Shown here piece after piece: positions 45,502-55,567 of a DNA stretch of 64,000 bases. This stretch comes from Caloranaerobacter ferrireducens. GTDB lineage: Bacteria; Bacillota; Clostridia; Tissierellales; Thermohalobacteraceae. The DNA is taken from NCBI RefSeq assembly GCF_001730685.1, contig NZ_MDJR01000001.1, positions 806,001-870,000 of the forward strand. Direction: 5' to 3'. Every line of letters starts with the position of its first letter. Positions within the stretch are counted from its first letter, which is position 1. The position numbers and the translations under genes were made by a program. The notes below the pieces were generated by a model. That model did no database searches. It was not told the DNA's origin and worked only from the letters and a program-made list of their open reading frames with translations.

Positions 45502-46112
45502 ATTTCAACTACCCCTAATTTTTTTAACATTGTTTCAAAAGAATCTAATTCTGGTATTAAAAATAAATTTCCAGTTACCTGATTATTCCCTTCTTTAAAC
45601 TGAGTTTCAATAAATAAAACCTTATCACTGATATATCCAAACTGTATAGCTGGTACACTTAAAATTGCTCCTGCCATATCAATCGCTATAGATGGAACTG
45701 AAATTTTCAAAACCATATCAGAAAGCATACTCAAAGAATTTATATATGAAGCAGCAAGTATATTGCCAACCTCAGATAAAGCCGACATATCCATATCAGT
45801 AAATTCATTACTTTCATTATTACTTTTAAAAAGTAAATTTAATAAGCAACGTGCAGAATCTATATTCAAAATGAACATGATATTCCCTTTTATATCTCCA
45901 TTCATCTCAAAATAAATTCCAACAACAGGTTTTTCTGCTCCGCCAAGTACATTTGCTACTTCATTAAAGTCTAATATTTTTACTTGGGGTACATCCATAT
46001 CTACCTTCTTATTTATAATACCTGCTAATGCAGTTGCTGCATTCCCAGAACCTATATTACCTATTTCTCTTAGCACATCTAATAATATAATATTTAAATT
46101 ATTTATATCCAT
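45498..46112 (-). CDS. cheC: CheY-P phosphatase CheC
   Basis: Removes phosphate from CheY-P and is stimulated by CheD. The 204-residue protein has both phosphatase helices: LREIGNIGSGNAATALAG and LSEVGNILAASYINSLS, each with the catalytic Glu and Asn. This two-site form is the classic CheC, not CheX. The start is ATG 46112; the in-frame GTG at 46121 is part of the SD GAGGTG. It overlaps cheD by four bases. Confidence 0.95.
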   Translation of the reverse strand: MDINNLNIILLDVLREIGNIGSGNAATALAGIINKKVDMDVPQVKILDFNEVANVLGGAEKPVVGIYFEMNGDIKGNIMFILNIDSARCLLNLLFKSNNESNEFTDMDMSALSEVGNILAASYINSLSMLSDMVLKISVPSIAIDMAGAILSVPAIQFGYISDKVLFIETQFKEGNNQVTGNLFLIPELDSFETMLKKLGVVEI

Positions 46113-46143
46113 TATTAACACCTCTGAATATTTGTTATATTGT

Positions 46144-46578
46144 CTATAAAATTTTTTTCAGATTTAGAAGCATAATCAAATTCCCATCTTTTTTTCCTAT
46201 ACCTTTAACAAATTCAACTGTATTTGTCTCTCCTATTGTAGGAGGATTGTCCACTTCATTATCATTTAAATGAATTACTTCTGATGAAGAATCTACTACT
46301 AATCCAATTACAAAATCTTTTATTGAAACAATTATAACTCTCGTATCATTATCATAGGCCCTTATTGGTAGTCCAAACCTTTCTCTTAAATCAATAACAG
46401 GAATAACTTCTCCACGTAAATTTATAACTCCTTTAACATAAGGCTTTGTGTTGGGTACCCTTGTTATATTTGTAATCTTCTCAATCGTTTTAACATACTC
46501 AATTTCAATTCCATAACTTTCATCATCTAATTTAAATAAAACATATTGATTTGTATTTATACTTTCTATCGAATTCAA
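46144..46578 (-). CDS. cheW: Chemotaxis coupling protein CheW
   Basis: Adapter that links receptors to CheA. A 144-residue SH3-like CheW domain with YVLFKLDDESYGIEIEYVKT, ITRVPNTKPYVKGVINLRGE, VIPVIDLRERFGLP and GLVVDSSSEVIHL. It starts with TTG 46578 after a strong SD GGAGGTG. It lies 15 bases after cheA. Confidence 0.97.
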   Translation of the reverse strand: MNSIESINTNQYVLFKLDDESYGIEIEYVKTIEKITNITRVPNTKPYVKGVINLRGEVIPVIDLRERFGLPIRAYDNDTRVIIVSIKDFVIGLVVDSSSEVIHLNDNEVDNPPTIGETNTVEFVKGIGKKDGNLIMLLNLKKIL

Positions 46579-46593
46579 AATTTCACCTCCTAC

Positions 46594-48594
46594 TTAAAAT
46601 AAAGAATTTATATCCAGTATAAGTGATATACTACCATCTCCCAAAATTGTTGCTCCTGCTATATATCTAGTTCCTGATAAATATTTTCCTAATGATTTTA
46701 TTACTATTTCTTGTTGGCCTATAAGCTTGTCTACAATCAGTCCTGCCTCCTTATCACCCTTCTTTGCAATAACTGTAATCAATTCTTCTCTCTCATCAAT
46801 TTCATCAAATTTCTCGATTCCTAAAACTTCATCTAATCTAATTATTGGCAATGTTTTATTTCTAAATAAAACGACTTCATGATTCTGCACTTTTCTAATA
46901 GTTTGGCTTTTAATAGTTGTTATTTCCTTTATTGAACTTAACGGCAATGCATAAATTTCATCTTTCAGTTTTATTAATAACGCTTGAATTATTGCTAATG
47001 TTAGCGGTATTCTTATTATAAATTTTGTACCTTTCCCTTTTTCTGTTTCAACTTCAATATTACCACCTATAGACTCAATTTTATTTTTGACTACATCTAA
47101 ACCTACACCTCTACCTGAAATATCTGATATTTTTTCAGCTGTACTAAAGCCAGCTCTAAAGAGTAAAGAAATTATCTCTTCCTTAGACATGTTATATGCT
47201 ATTTCTTCTGTTATTATTTTCTTATCTACTGCTTTACGTTTAACTTTTTCCAAATCAATACCTCTACCATCATCTTCAACCTCTATAACAACATTATTAC
47301 CATCTGGATACGCTCTTAAATATAAAGAACCAAATTCTTTCTTGCCAATTTCTAACCTTTCTTCTGGACTTTCTATTCCATGATCTATCGAATTTCGTAT
47401 TAAATGAATTAAAGGATCTCCTATCTCATCAATTACTGTTCTATCTACTTCAGTCTCCTCACCAGACATAATGAGTTTAATATCCTTACCCAACTCTTTT
47501 GATAAATCTCGTACCATTCTAGGAAATCTATTGAAAACTCTATCAATAGGTACCATTCTTACTTTCATAACTGCATCATGTATACTAGTAGTAATTCTTT
47601 CTAAATATTCAATTGCCTCATTCATATTATGATTTTCTGTGCGACCACCAACTTCTTCCATTCTTGTTTTAATGATAATTAATTCACTTACAAGATTCAT
47701 CAAATTATCAAGTCTATCAATATCAACTCTAACAGTTTTTCCTACTTTATTATTTTTCTTTTTACTTTTTTTCTCAGTTTTAATTTGATCTTTATTTTGT
47801 ATATTATTAGTCCCTTCTAAAGTCTTGTCATTGTTTATACTATTCATATTATCTAGTTTCTTTATTTTAATAATTTCAACATCAGTTATCTTATTCAGTT
47901 CATCTAAAATAATGTTTTCATCAATTTTACTTAAAATCGTTATCGAAAAGCTTAAATCAAACTTTTCATCCTCTATATCTTCAACTGAAGGTTTTGAATA
48001 AATTATTTCTCCATATCTTTCTAATGTATTGAATACAATAAATGCTCTTGCTGCTTTTAACATACAATCTTCTTTTAAAGTTACATCAATCGTATATGCA
48101 CTTAATCCTTTTTCCTGTGCCTTTTTTACAATGTTAATAGCATATTCACTAAGATTATTCACACGATCAGCTTTCTCTTTTTTTATACTAGTTTCCGATT
48201 TGCAACCTTCATTATTATTTAAAACAGAATTCAACTTAATAATCAATTCTTTATTGTCTTGTTCTCCCTCTTCACCTTCTACAGCTATAATATTAATATA
48301 CTCCTCGAGAGTATCAAAACATTTAAATAATAAATCAATAATATCAGTATTAATAGCTAATCTGTCATTTCTTATTGCATCCAGCAAATTTTCCATTTCA
48401 TGTGTCAAATTTGCTATTTTAGTAAATCCCATTGTACCAGACATACCTTTTAAAGTATGTGCTACTCTAAATATCTCATTAATTAATTCTTTATCGTCAG
48501 GATTTTTTTCCAAACTTAATAAACTACCATTTAAATTATGTAAATGTTCTTTAGACTCATCTATAAATATATCAAGATATTGACTAATATCCAA
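46594..48594 (-). CDS. cheA: Chemotaxis sensor histidine kinase CheA
   Basis: Receptor-controlled kinase that phosphorylates CheY and CheB. The 666 residues carry the HPt domain with VAHTLKGMSG (His46), a P2 region (about 150-250), dimerisation helices around LMNLVSELIIIKTRMEE, the HATPase domain (LIHLIRNSIDHGIESPEERL, DDGRGID, DISGRGVGLDVVK) and a C-terminal CheW-like domain. It starts with TTG 48594 directly after the cheB stop; the SD GGGGGTG lies inside cheB, so translation is coupled. Confidence 0.97.
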   Translation of the reverse strand: MDISQYLDIFIDESKEHLHNLNGSLLSLEKNPDDKELINEIFRVAHTLKGMSGTMGFTKIANLTHEMENLLDAIRNDRLAINTDIIDLLFKCFDTLEEYINIIAVEGEEGEQDNKELIIKLNSVLNNNEGCKSETSIKKEKADRVNNLSEYAINIVKKAQEKGLSAYTIDVTLKEDCMLKAARAFIVFNTLERYGEIIYSKPSVEDIEDEKFDLSFSITILSKIDENIILDELNKITDVEIIKIKKLDNMNSINNDKTLEGTNNIQNKDQIKTEKKSKKKNNKVGKTVRVDIDRLDNLMNLVSELIIIKTRMEEVGGRTENHNMNEAIEYLERITTSIHDAVMKVRMVPIDRVFNRFPRMVRDLSKELGKDIKLIMSGEETEVDRTVIDEIGDPLIHLIRNSIDHGIESPEERLEIGKKEFGSLYLRAYPDGNNVVIEVEDDGRGIDLEKVKRKAVDKKIITEEIAYNMSKEEIISLLFRAGFSTAEKISDISGRGVGLDVVKNKIESIGGNIEVETEKGKGTKFIIRIPLTLAIIQALLIKLKDEIYALPLSSIKEITTIKSQTIRKVQNHEVVLFRNKTLPIIRLDEVLGIEKFDEIDEREELITVIAKKGDKEAGLIVDKLIGQQEIVIKSLGKYLSGTRYIAGATILGDGSISLILDINSLF

Positions 48595-49644
48595 TTATAA
48601 CACCCCCAATATATTTAAAACCTCATTTGAAATTGACTCTAAAGGTAATATTTTACTGATACCCCCGATATTTATCGCAGCCTTTGGCATTCCAAAAACA
48701 ACACAACTTTTTTCATCTTGTGCAATAGTAAAACCATTATTTTCTTTAATAAGTTTTATACCCTGACTTCCATCAGAACCCATTCCTGTTAATATCACAC
48801 CTATTTTTTTAAGATATTTAATTTTTGCAACTGATTTCATTAAAACATCTACAGATGGTCTATGTCCAGAAACAGGCTTTTCCTTGCTTAATCTTATGTA
48901 TACTTTATTAATACCTACTTCATCTAATGTCATGTGGTAACCACCTGGAGCAATATAACAATATCCTCTTCTTACTAACTCTCCATCTTCACCTTCCTTT
49001 ACTACAAGCTGTGACATAGAGTTTAATCTATTAGCTAGAGATTTAGTAAAACCCTGTGGCATATGTTGTACAACAACTAAAGCAGCATTAATTTCATTTG
49101 GTAGAGTTGGTATTATTGCCTGTAGTGCTCTTGGTCCGCCAGTAGAAGTTCCCAAAGCAACTATGTAATCTAATTTTTCTTCTTTATTAGTTATATCTAT
49201 AGATCTTTTTTTGAAAACCGTATGCTTGTCCGTCACAGTATTTAGTAAGGCAGCATTTGCAGCTACTTTAACTTTCTTTATAATTTCTACTTTTTTCTCT
49301 TGACTTCCTACCTTAAAAATATTAGTTGGTTTTGTAATAAAATCAACAGCTCCATATTCTAAAGCTCTTAAAGTCGCTTCAGCACCTTGGCTAGTCAAAC
49401 TACTAAGCATTACAACTGGTTTTCTGAATTTTTTCATAATTTCTCTTAATGCTTCGATTCCATCCATCACTGGCATTTCAATGTCTAATGTAATAACATC
49501 AGGATTTAAATAAGATATTTTATCTAAAGCATCTTTGCCATCCTTAGCAGTTCCAACAACTTCAATCGTTTCATCGCTAGATAAAATATCACTTATTATC
49601 TTACGCATAAATGCTGAATCATCTACAACTAGAACCTTAATCAT
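48595..49644 (-). CDS. cheB: Chemotaxis protein-glutamate methylesterase CheB
   Basis: Removes methyl groups from receptors for adaptation. The 349-residue protein has a receiver domain (VDDSAFMRKI, phospho-acceptor Asp54 in LDIEMPVMDG) and a methylesterase domain with the triad motifs GTSTGGP (Ser), VQHMPQGF (His) and GMGSDGSQG (Asp). SD AAAGGA precedes ATG 49644. The matching methyltransferase gene cheR is not in the window. Confidence 0.97.
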   Translation of the reverse strand: MIKVLVVDDSAFMRKIISDILSSDETIEVVGTAKDGKDALDKISYLNPDVITLDIEMPVMDGIEALREIMKKFRKPVVMLSSLTSQGAEATLRALEYGAVDFITKPTNIFKVGSQEKKVEIIKKVKVAANAALLNTVTDKHTVFKKRSIDITNKEEKLDYIVALGTSTGGPRALQAIIPTLPNEINAALVVVQHMPQGFTKSLANRLNSMSQLVVKEGEDGELVRRGYCYIAPGGYHMTLDEVGINKVYIRLSKEKPVSGHRPSVDVLMKSVAKIKYLKKIGVILTGMGSDGSQGIKLIKENNGFTIAQDEKSCVVFGMPKAAINIGGISKILPLESISNEVLNILGVL

Positions 49645-50319
49645 TTAGATCAGTCCTTTTTTCCTTAATTTTCTTTGCTGTTCAAAAATATATCTAATCA
49701 ATCGTTCTCTATCTTCATCTTCTATTTCAGTAAATTTTACTCCTAAAGAAAATTTAAAATTATCATTTTCTATCTCTTGAATTCTTACAACTGTTCCTAA
49801 AGCTGTTATGCTAAAATCTGTTATTGAAATGTTTAATTTTACTATATCGCCTACAGAATGTTTAAAATTACAAAATACTCTTATACCACCACCACTAATA
49901 TCCTTTGCTATACAGCTCTCAATCACTTCTTTATTATTATCATCAAGTTTTAAATTATATATTTTTTGTACATCTAATTTTACTGATAGCCTGTAATAAT
50001 TCCTTTCTTGTAATTTCGTAGTACAACTTATTTTCTCGATTTTTAATTTATATATATTTTTATATTCACGCTCAATAATTTTTGCTTTAAATACAAACCT
50101 TCCTTTATCTTCACGAAAATATGTAATCTCAATTAAACTTCCAACATGTAACGGTATTAATGCACTTTTCTGTATAGGCCCACTTATTATATAAATATTA
50201 TCATCAATAATATCAAGTATTTGGCTTGCATATTTATTATTTGTTTTTGTCTTAGCTTCTCTAATTTCTATTTTGTCACCTATAGCTGGGTATTCACCTG
50301 ACGTCTTCTTTTTGTGCAT
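49645..50319 (-). CDS. PilZ domain c-di-GMP-binding flagellar brake protein (YcgR-like)
   Basis: A 224-residue protein with an N-terminal YcgR-like beta domain (about 1-100) and a C-terminal PilZ domain. The c-di-GMP-binding motifs are RNYYRLSV (RxxxR) and DISGGGIRVF (DxSxxG). Such proteins slow flagella when c-di-GMP is high, in Bacillus through the stator. Being inside the flagellar operon, next to flhG, supports this role. SD AAGGAGG precedes ATG 50319; the next gene cheB begins one base after the stop. Confidence 0.9.
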   Translation of the reverse strand: MHKKKTSGEYPAIGDKIEIREAKTKTNNKYASQILDIIDDNIYIISGPIQKSALIPLHVGSLIEITYFREDKGRFVFKAKIIEREYKNIYKLKIEKISCTTKLQERNYYRLSVKLDVQKIYNLKLDDNNKEVIESCIAKDISGGGIRVFCNFKHSVGDIVKLNISITDFSITALGTVVRIQEIENDNFKFSLGVKFTEIEDEDRERLIRYIFEQQRKLRKKGLI

Positions 50320-50376
50320 TAAATATGGTCCTCCTTTTGAAAAAAATCTTTATACATAATGTCAAAATTCCTTTAC

Positions 50377-51276
50377 TTACTTATAAATCAAAAAATAATT
50401 CTTAAATTTTTCAATAAAATTTTTAAAATCGCTACCATTGTTGTTATTTTCATTACCCACAATTTTTAAAGCAATAGCATTTATTCTTTTGACAAAAGAA
50501 GAATTTGGATGCGAAATAGTTACTGGTTGTTGAAGCTTTACAGATTCTATTAATAATTTGCTATTTTGTATATACCCTAAATTTATCAATTCAAAATTTA
50601 AAAATCTTTTAGTAACTCTATTCAACTTTTCATATACTTCTCTAGCCTCATAATAATTATCGGCTTTGTTTACTACTAAGTTTATTTTACTATGATTACA
50701 ACTAGAAATAATCAACATTTTAATCAATGCATAAGCATCTGTTAAAGAAGTGGGTTCAGGAGTGGTAACTAAAATAACTTCATTAGCAGCTTCTATAAAA
50801 CTCAATACAGTTCTTGATATTCCTGCTCCTGTATCAATTAATATAAAATCTGCAATTTCAGATAATTTTTCAAGCTGACTAGTTAATTCATATAATTCTT
50901 TTTCTTTAATATCAATTAACTCCTCTAATGCTGACCCTCCAGCAATAATTTTTAATCCACAAGGGCCTTCTGTTATAATTTCTAAAATATCTTTTTCTCC
51001 TTTTATAACATCAGCAATAGTATATTTAGGCATAATTCCTAAAGCTATATCAACATTAGCCAAACCTATATCTGCATCAAAAATAATTGTTCTATATCCA
51101 AGTTTATTTAATGAGATCGCTAAATTAATGGTGAAATTAGTCTTACCAACTCCACCTTTACCACTAGTTACAGCCAAAACTCTAGTTTTATTATTAATTT
51201 GATTTTCTATTGCTGCTTCTTTACTGTTTTTGTATTTATTTACCATTTGTCTCAATCTATACGCTTGGTCTCTCAT
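50377..51276 (-). CDS. flhG: MinD-like ATPase FlhG
   Basis: Controls flagellar number and position with FlhF, and helps C-ring assembly. The 299-residue ATPase has the deviant Walker A SGKGGVGKTN near residue 40, DADIGLANVDIALGI, and IDTGAGISRTVLSF. The N-terminal DQAYRLRQMV is the conserved DQAxxLR motif that activates FlhF GTPase. I start at ATG 51276, which has the SD GGAGAG; ATG 51291 upstream lacks one. The gene overlaps flhF by 20 bases. Confidence 0.94.
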   Translation of the reverse strand: MRDQAYRLRQMVNKYKNSKEAAIENQINNKTRVLAVTSGKGGVGKTNFTINLAISLNKLGYRTIIFDADIGLANVDIALGIMPKYTIADVIKGEKDILEIITEGPCGLKIIAGGSALEELIDIKEKELYELTSQLEKLSEIADFILIDTGAGISRTVLSFIEAANEVILVTTPEPTSLTDAYALIKMLIISSCNHSKINLVVNKADNYYEAREVYEKLNRVTKRFLNFELINLGYIQNSKLLIESVKLQQPVTISHPNSSFVKRINAIALKIVGNENNNNGSDFKNFIEKFKNYFLIYK

Positions 51277-52411
51277 ACTGTAACTCTCCAATCAAATATT
51301 TACTTAATTTATTTACATCAGCAATCTCAATATCATCGGGAACATTTTGACCGATAGTAAAATAAGACAATGGTTTGTTTGAATAATATTTAGTATTTAA
51401 AATAATGCCTAAATTATCGACTTCATCTAACTTAGTAAAAATAATTTTATATTCTGTAATATTTCCATATTTATCAATAATTGATTTAATAGTATCCATA
51501 CTAGATGTTGCACTTAATACTAAATAAACTTCCTTATTATTAACAGAATTGATTAATTTTCTTATTTCTTCAATTTTTTCATTATCTTTATGGTTCCTTC
51601 CAGCAGTATCTACCAAAATGATTTCTTTATCTTTTAATTTCGACATAACTTTATAAATATCCTCTGTATCATAAATATTATTTACTGGAATACTCAATAT
51701 TTCTCCATAAGTTTTTATCTGCTCTACAGCCCCTATTCGATATGTATCTGCATTAATAATTCCAACTTTTAAATTCTCATATAAACATATCTTAGAAGCA
51801 ATTTTGGCTAAAGTAGTAGTCTTTCCTACACCAGTTGGTCCAATAAAAAATATAATTTTATTCGAATTTGACAAATCTATAGGCTCTGGATTACCTAGAT
51901 ACTCAATCAAATGATATCTAATTATATCTCTAATAGATTTATCATCTTTATCTTCAATGTTAAACCTTTCATTTATTTTGTTTAATATTTCATTAGCTAT
52001 ATATTCTTCTACTCCTCTTTCAATAAGAATATGTTTATACACCATTAATTTTTCTGATAAATTACTCTTTTCTTTTTTGGTAGTACTTATAATCATATCT
52101 TCCATTAATTGCCTTAATTTTTTAATTTCTTCATTAAGTTCTTTCTGAGCATTATTTGTTTCATCATTAAATGACTTACTGTAATAATTTGTATTTTTAT
52201 TTTTTTTCACCTGATAGTCTGTCGTATTTTTCATTTCATAGTTTTCATCTACTGCAGCTACTACTTCTATTAATGGTTTTTTAAAAAAACCAAAAAAACC
52301 AGTTTGCTTTATTTTCCTTGTATGAAGTATGACTGCCTCTGTACCGAGCTCCCTTTTAACTTTATCCATAGCTTCTTTATTTGTTTTTCCAATGTATCTT
52401 TTTATTTTCAT
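51257..52411 (-). CDS. flhF: Flagellar SRP-type GTPase FlhF
   Basis: SRP-family GTPase that places flagella in the cell. The 384 residues have the N-terminal B domain (MKIKRYIGKTNKEAMDKVKR, ELGTEAVILHTRK), an N domain, and the G domain with FFIGPTGVGKTTTLAKIA, NADTYRIGAVEQIKTYGEIL, LVDTAGRNHKD and FTKLDEVDNLG. It shares one base with the flhA stop at its start and overlaps flhG at its end. Confidence 0.96.
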   Translation of the reverse strand: MKIKRYIGKTNKEAMDKVKRELGTEAVILHTRKIKQTGFFGFFKKPLIEVVAAVDENYEMKNTTDYQVKKNKNTNYYSKSFNDETNNAQKELNEEIKKLRQLMEDMIISTTKKEKSNLSEKLMVYKHILIERGVEEYIANEILNKINERFNIEDKDDKSIRDIIRYHLIEYLGNPEPIDLSNSNKIIFFIGPTGVGKTTTLAKIASKICLYENLKVGIINADTYRIGAVEQIKTYGEILSIPVNNIYDTEDIYKVMSKLKDKEIILVDTAGRNHKDNEKIEEIRKLINSVNNKEVYLVLSATSSMDTIKSIIDKYGNITEYKIIFTKLDEVDNLGIILNTKYYSNKPLSYFTIGQNVPDDIEIADVNKLSKYLIGELQYERPSV

Positions 52412-54444
52412 TATAATGTCACCATCCCTAATGACTGAACTTCAACTGTAGGTTCTATTTCATTATAAGACAGTACTACTAGGTCTTTTATTAATTGTTC
52501 AGTCAATCTCTTAAAATATATTCTAACTATAGGAGCTGTTAAGATTATTGGTTGTTCTCCTATTGAAGATACTTTTTCTATGTTTTTCGATAAGCTTTGA
52601 AGAATTCTCTGAACTTTTGTTGGCTCCAAAGCCAAATATGAACCTGTTTCTGATTTATTAATAGAATCCATAATTAATTGTTCTAACTCACCGTCTAATG
52701 TAATTACTTTTATTTTATTGTTTTGCACATACTTTTTTGTTATATATCTTGATAATCTCTGTCTTACATATTCAGTTAATAGATCCGAGTCTCGAGTAAC
52801 AGTCCCATAATCTGCAAGGGCTTCTAAAATAGAAACCATATTTCTAATTGAAATTTGCTCTTTTAATAAATTTGCAAGAACTTTTTGTATCTCACCGATG
52901 GAAAGAACATTAGGAATAAGTTCGTCTATTAAAGCAGGATATTCTTCTTTTATATTGTCTATTAAAACTTTAACTGCTTGTCTATCAAGTAGCTCATGTG
53001 CATATCTTCTAATTATTTCTGTCAAATGAGTTGCTATAATAGATGGTGGATCTACTACAGTATAACCTAATATCTCTGCTCTCTCTCTCTCTTCTTCGGT
53101 TATCCATTTAGCTGGTAAACCAAATGCAGGTTCGATAGTATCTATTCCAGATAAATCTCCCTGAGCTGTTCCTGGATTCATAGCTAAATAATGATCGAAT
53201 AGTAACTCTCCTTTTGAAACTTCTACACCTTTTATTTTAATTACATATTCATTCGGATTCAATTGTATATTATCTCTTAATCTGACCATAGGAACTATCA
53301 TACCAAGCTCTAATGCGATTTGTCTTCTAATCAATACAATTCTATCAAGCAAATCTCCACCTTGATTTACATCAGCTAAAGGTATAATTGCATAGCCAAA
53401 CTCCAATTCTATATCATCTACTTTTAACAATGACATTACATTTTCTGGTTTTTTAACTTCTTCAACTTCTACTTCTTCTGCAATTTCTTTTTCTTCTTCA
53501 ACACTCTTTTGAATACTTATTTGCATATTATACCCTGAATAAAAGAATATACCTGACAAAAATATATATGGTAAGGATGGTAATGGAGTAGCAACTCCTA
53601 ATAAAAACAGAACACTACCAATAATATACATAATTTTAGGATGATTATTAAAAAGCTGTTTAATAACGTCTTGTCCAAGATTCGATTCTGAAGCAGCTCT
53701 AGTTACAACTATACCAGTAGCAGTTGATATAATAAGAGCTGGTATTTGGCTGACCAAACCATCTCCTACCGTTAATAATGTGTATTTATGAAGTGCTTCT
53801 ATAAATGTCAAATTTTTAGTTAAAATTCCTATAACAAAACCTGCACAAATGTTTATTATAGTAATAATAATACTAGCTATTGCATCCCCTTTGACGAACT
53901 TACTAGCACCATCCATTGCTCCATAAAAGTCAGCTTCTTTTTGTATTTCACTTCTTCTTTTTTTAGCTTCCTGCTCTGTAATTAATCCTGAATTTAAATC
54001 TGCATCTATAGCCATCTGTTTTCCTGGCATAGCATCAAGAGTAAATCTGGCTGCTACTTCTGCTACTCTTTCAGCTCCTTTGGTAATTACTATAAATTGT
54101 ATTATTACGATTATTAAAAATATGATAAAACCCACTATAGGATTACCCTTGATTACAAAATTCCCAAAAGTCTCTATAACACTTCCTGCATCTCCATCTG
54201 TTAAAATGTATCTCGTTGTTGATATATTCAAAGAAAGTCTATAAAGCGTAGTTATTAATAACAAAGATGGAAAAACTGAAAACTGTAAGACTTCTTCAGT
54301 ATACATTGCAATCAAAAGGATTAATAATGCAAAAGATATATTTAGAGTTAAAAGTACATCTAAAGCACCTTTAGGAACAGGTATAATAATTATCAAAATT
54401 ATTGCAATGATAGATATTGCTACTATAATATCTCCAAATTTCAT
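52411..54444 (-). CDS. flhA: Flagellar export gate protein FlhA
   Basis: Main membrane component of the flagellar type III export gate. The 677 residues hold about eight N-terminal membrane helices with the FHIPEP-region signature (RYILTDGDAGSVIETFGNFV, GFIIFLIIVIIQFIVITKGA, RVAEVAARFTLDAMPGKQMA, IDADLNSGLITEQEA) and a large C-terminal cytoplasmic domain that docks chaperone-substrate complexes. SD GGAGGAC precedes ATG 54444. Normal length. Confidence 0.97.
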   Translation of the reverse strand: MKFGDIIVAISIIAIILIIIIPVPKGALDVLLTLNISFALLILLIAMYTEEVLQFSVFPSLLLITTLYRLSLNISTTRYILTDGDAGSVIETFGNFVIKGNPIVGFIIFLIIVIIQFIVITKGAERVAEVAARFTLDAMPGKQMAIDADLNSGLITEQEAKKRRSEIQKEADFYGAMDGASKFVKGDAIASIIITIINICAGFVIGILTKNLTFIEALHKYTLLTVGDGLVSQIPALIISTATGIVVTRAASESNLGQDVIKQLFNNHPKIMYIIGSVLFLLGVATPLPSLPYIFLSGIFFYSGYNMQISIQKSVEEEKEIAEEVEVEEVKKPENVMSLLKVDDIELEFGYAIIPLADVNQGGDLLDRIVLIRRQIALELGMIVPMVRLRDNIQLNPNEYVIKIKGVEVSKGELLFDHYLAMNPGTAQGDLSGIDTIEPAFGLPAKWITEEERERAEILGYTVVDPPSIIATHLTEIIRRYAHELLDRQAVKVLIDNIKEEYPALIDELIPNVLSIGEIQKVLANLLKEQISIRNMVSILEALADYGTVTRDSDLLTEYVRQRLSRYITKKYVQNNKIKVITLDGELEQLIMDSINKSETGSYLALEPTKVQRILQSLSKNIEKVSSIGEQPIILTAPIVRIYFKRLTEQLIKDLVVLSYNEIEPTVEVQSLGMVTL

Positions 54445-54463
54445 AATTGTCCTCCTAACTTAA

Positions 54464-55549
54464 TTAAACCTTTTTCAGGCTATAAACATATGCGAGTATT
54501 TCAGCTACTGCTTGGTAAAGTTCTTCTGGAATTACCTGCCCTATTTCAACATTATTGTATAAATGTCTTGCTAGCCACTTGTTTTCAACTATTGGTATAG
54601 AAGATTCTCGTGCCACTTTTTTAATATTTTGAGCAATTATATCTTTGCCCTTAGCAATTACATATGGAGCATCGTATTTTTCTTTATCATATTTTATAGC
54701 AACTGCGTAATGTGTTGGATTAGTAATAATAACATCTGCTTTAGGTACATCCTGCATCATTCTACGCATAGATATTTGGCGTTGTTTTTCTTTTATTTTT
54801 GATTTAATATTAGGGTCACCCTCTGTTTGTTTATATTCTTCTTTAATTTCTTGTTTTGACATTCTTAGGCTTTTCTCATATTCCCACCACTGATATGCAT
54901 AATCCAACACAGATAACCCAAACAAAACCAACCCTATTCTAATAGCAATTTCAAATGATATTTTAGCTATATAAAATACAATACTAGATATATTTTTTTC
55001 TAACAATTGCACAATATTTTTAATTTGCCCCATAATATAAGAATACACAATATAACTTATTAATGTTATTTTTAAAAAAGATTTTACTAATTCTACAAAT
55101 GCCCTTTTTGAAAATATACGTTTAAAACCTTCTATAGGATTTATTCTACTAAATTTAATTTTTAAAGTTTTTGTTGTAAATAAAAATCCTACTTGAAAAT
55201 AATTAATAATTAATGCAAAAATAAAAGCAACTCCTAGAATTGGGGCAACGATTTCTGTTGTTTTAAAAACAATATATTTTAATAATAAAATAATCTCTTT
55301 CTTTGAATAAAAATCGTCAGAAATTAAGTATTCATTATAAACATAACTTATATGTTCTTTTAAACTATTAAACATATAATTACTAAAAATTTTCAAAGAT
55401 AAAAATATAAACAACAATAACAAAGCAGACGTTAACTCTCTACTCTGTAGTACTTGTCCCTTTTCTCTTGCTTCTTTTCTCCGTTTTGGAGTAGGCTTTT
55501 CTGTTTTCTCTCCACTTGCAAACAATTGTAAGTCTATACTGTTTAACAT
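54464..55549 (-). CDS. flhB: Flagellar export switch protein FlhB
   Basis: Switches export from rod/hook to filament substrates by self-cleavage. The 361 residues have the start SGEKTEKPTPKRRKEAREKG, four membrane helices, and a cytoplasmic domain with the autocleavage site NPTH in IITNPTHYAVAIKYD, then APYVIAKGKD. The C-terminal part is complete. It lies 18 bases downstream of fliR. Confidence 0.97.
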   Translation of the reverse strand: MLNSIDLQLFASGEKTEKPTPKRRKEAREKGQVLQSRELTSALLLLFIFLSLKIFSNYMFNSLKEHISYVYNEYLISDDFYSKKEIILLLKYIVFKTTEIVAPILGVAFIFALIINYFQVGFLFTTKTLKIKFSRINPIEGFKRIFSKRAFVELVKSFLKITLISYIVYSYIMGQIKNIVQLLEKNISSIVFYIAKISFEIAIRIGLVLFGLSVLDYAYQWWEYEKSLRMSKQEIKEEYKQTEGDPNIKSKIKEKQRQISMRRMMQDVPKADVIITNPTHYAVAIKYDKEKYDAPYVIAKGKDIIAQNIKKVARESSIPIVENKWLARHLYNNVEIGQVIPEELYQAVAEILAYVYSLKKV

Positions 55550-55567
55550 CTATAATCATTCCTTATT

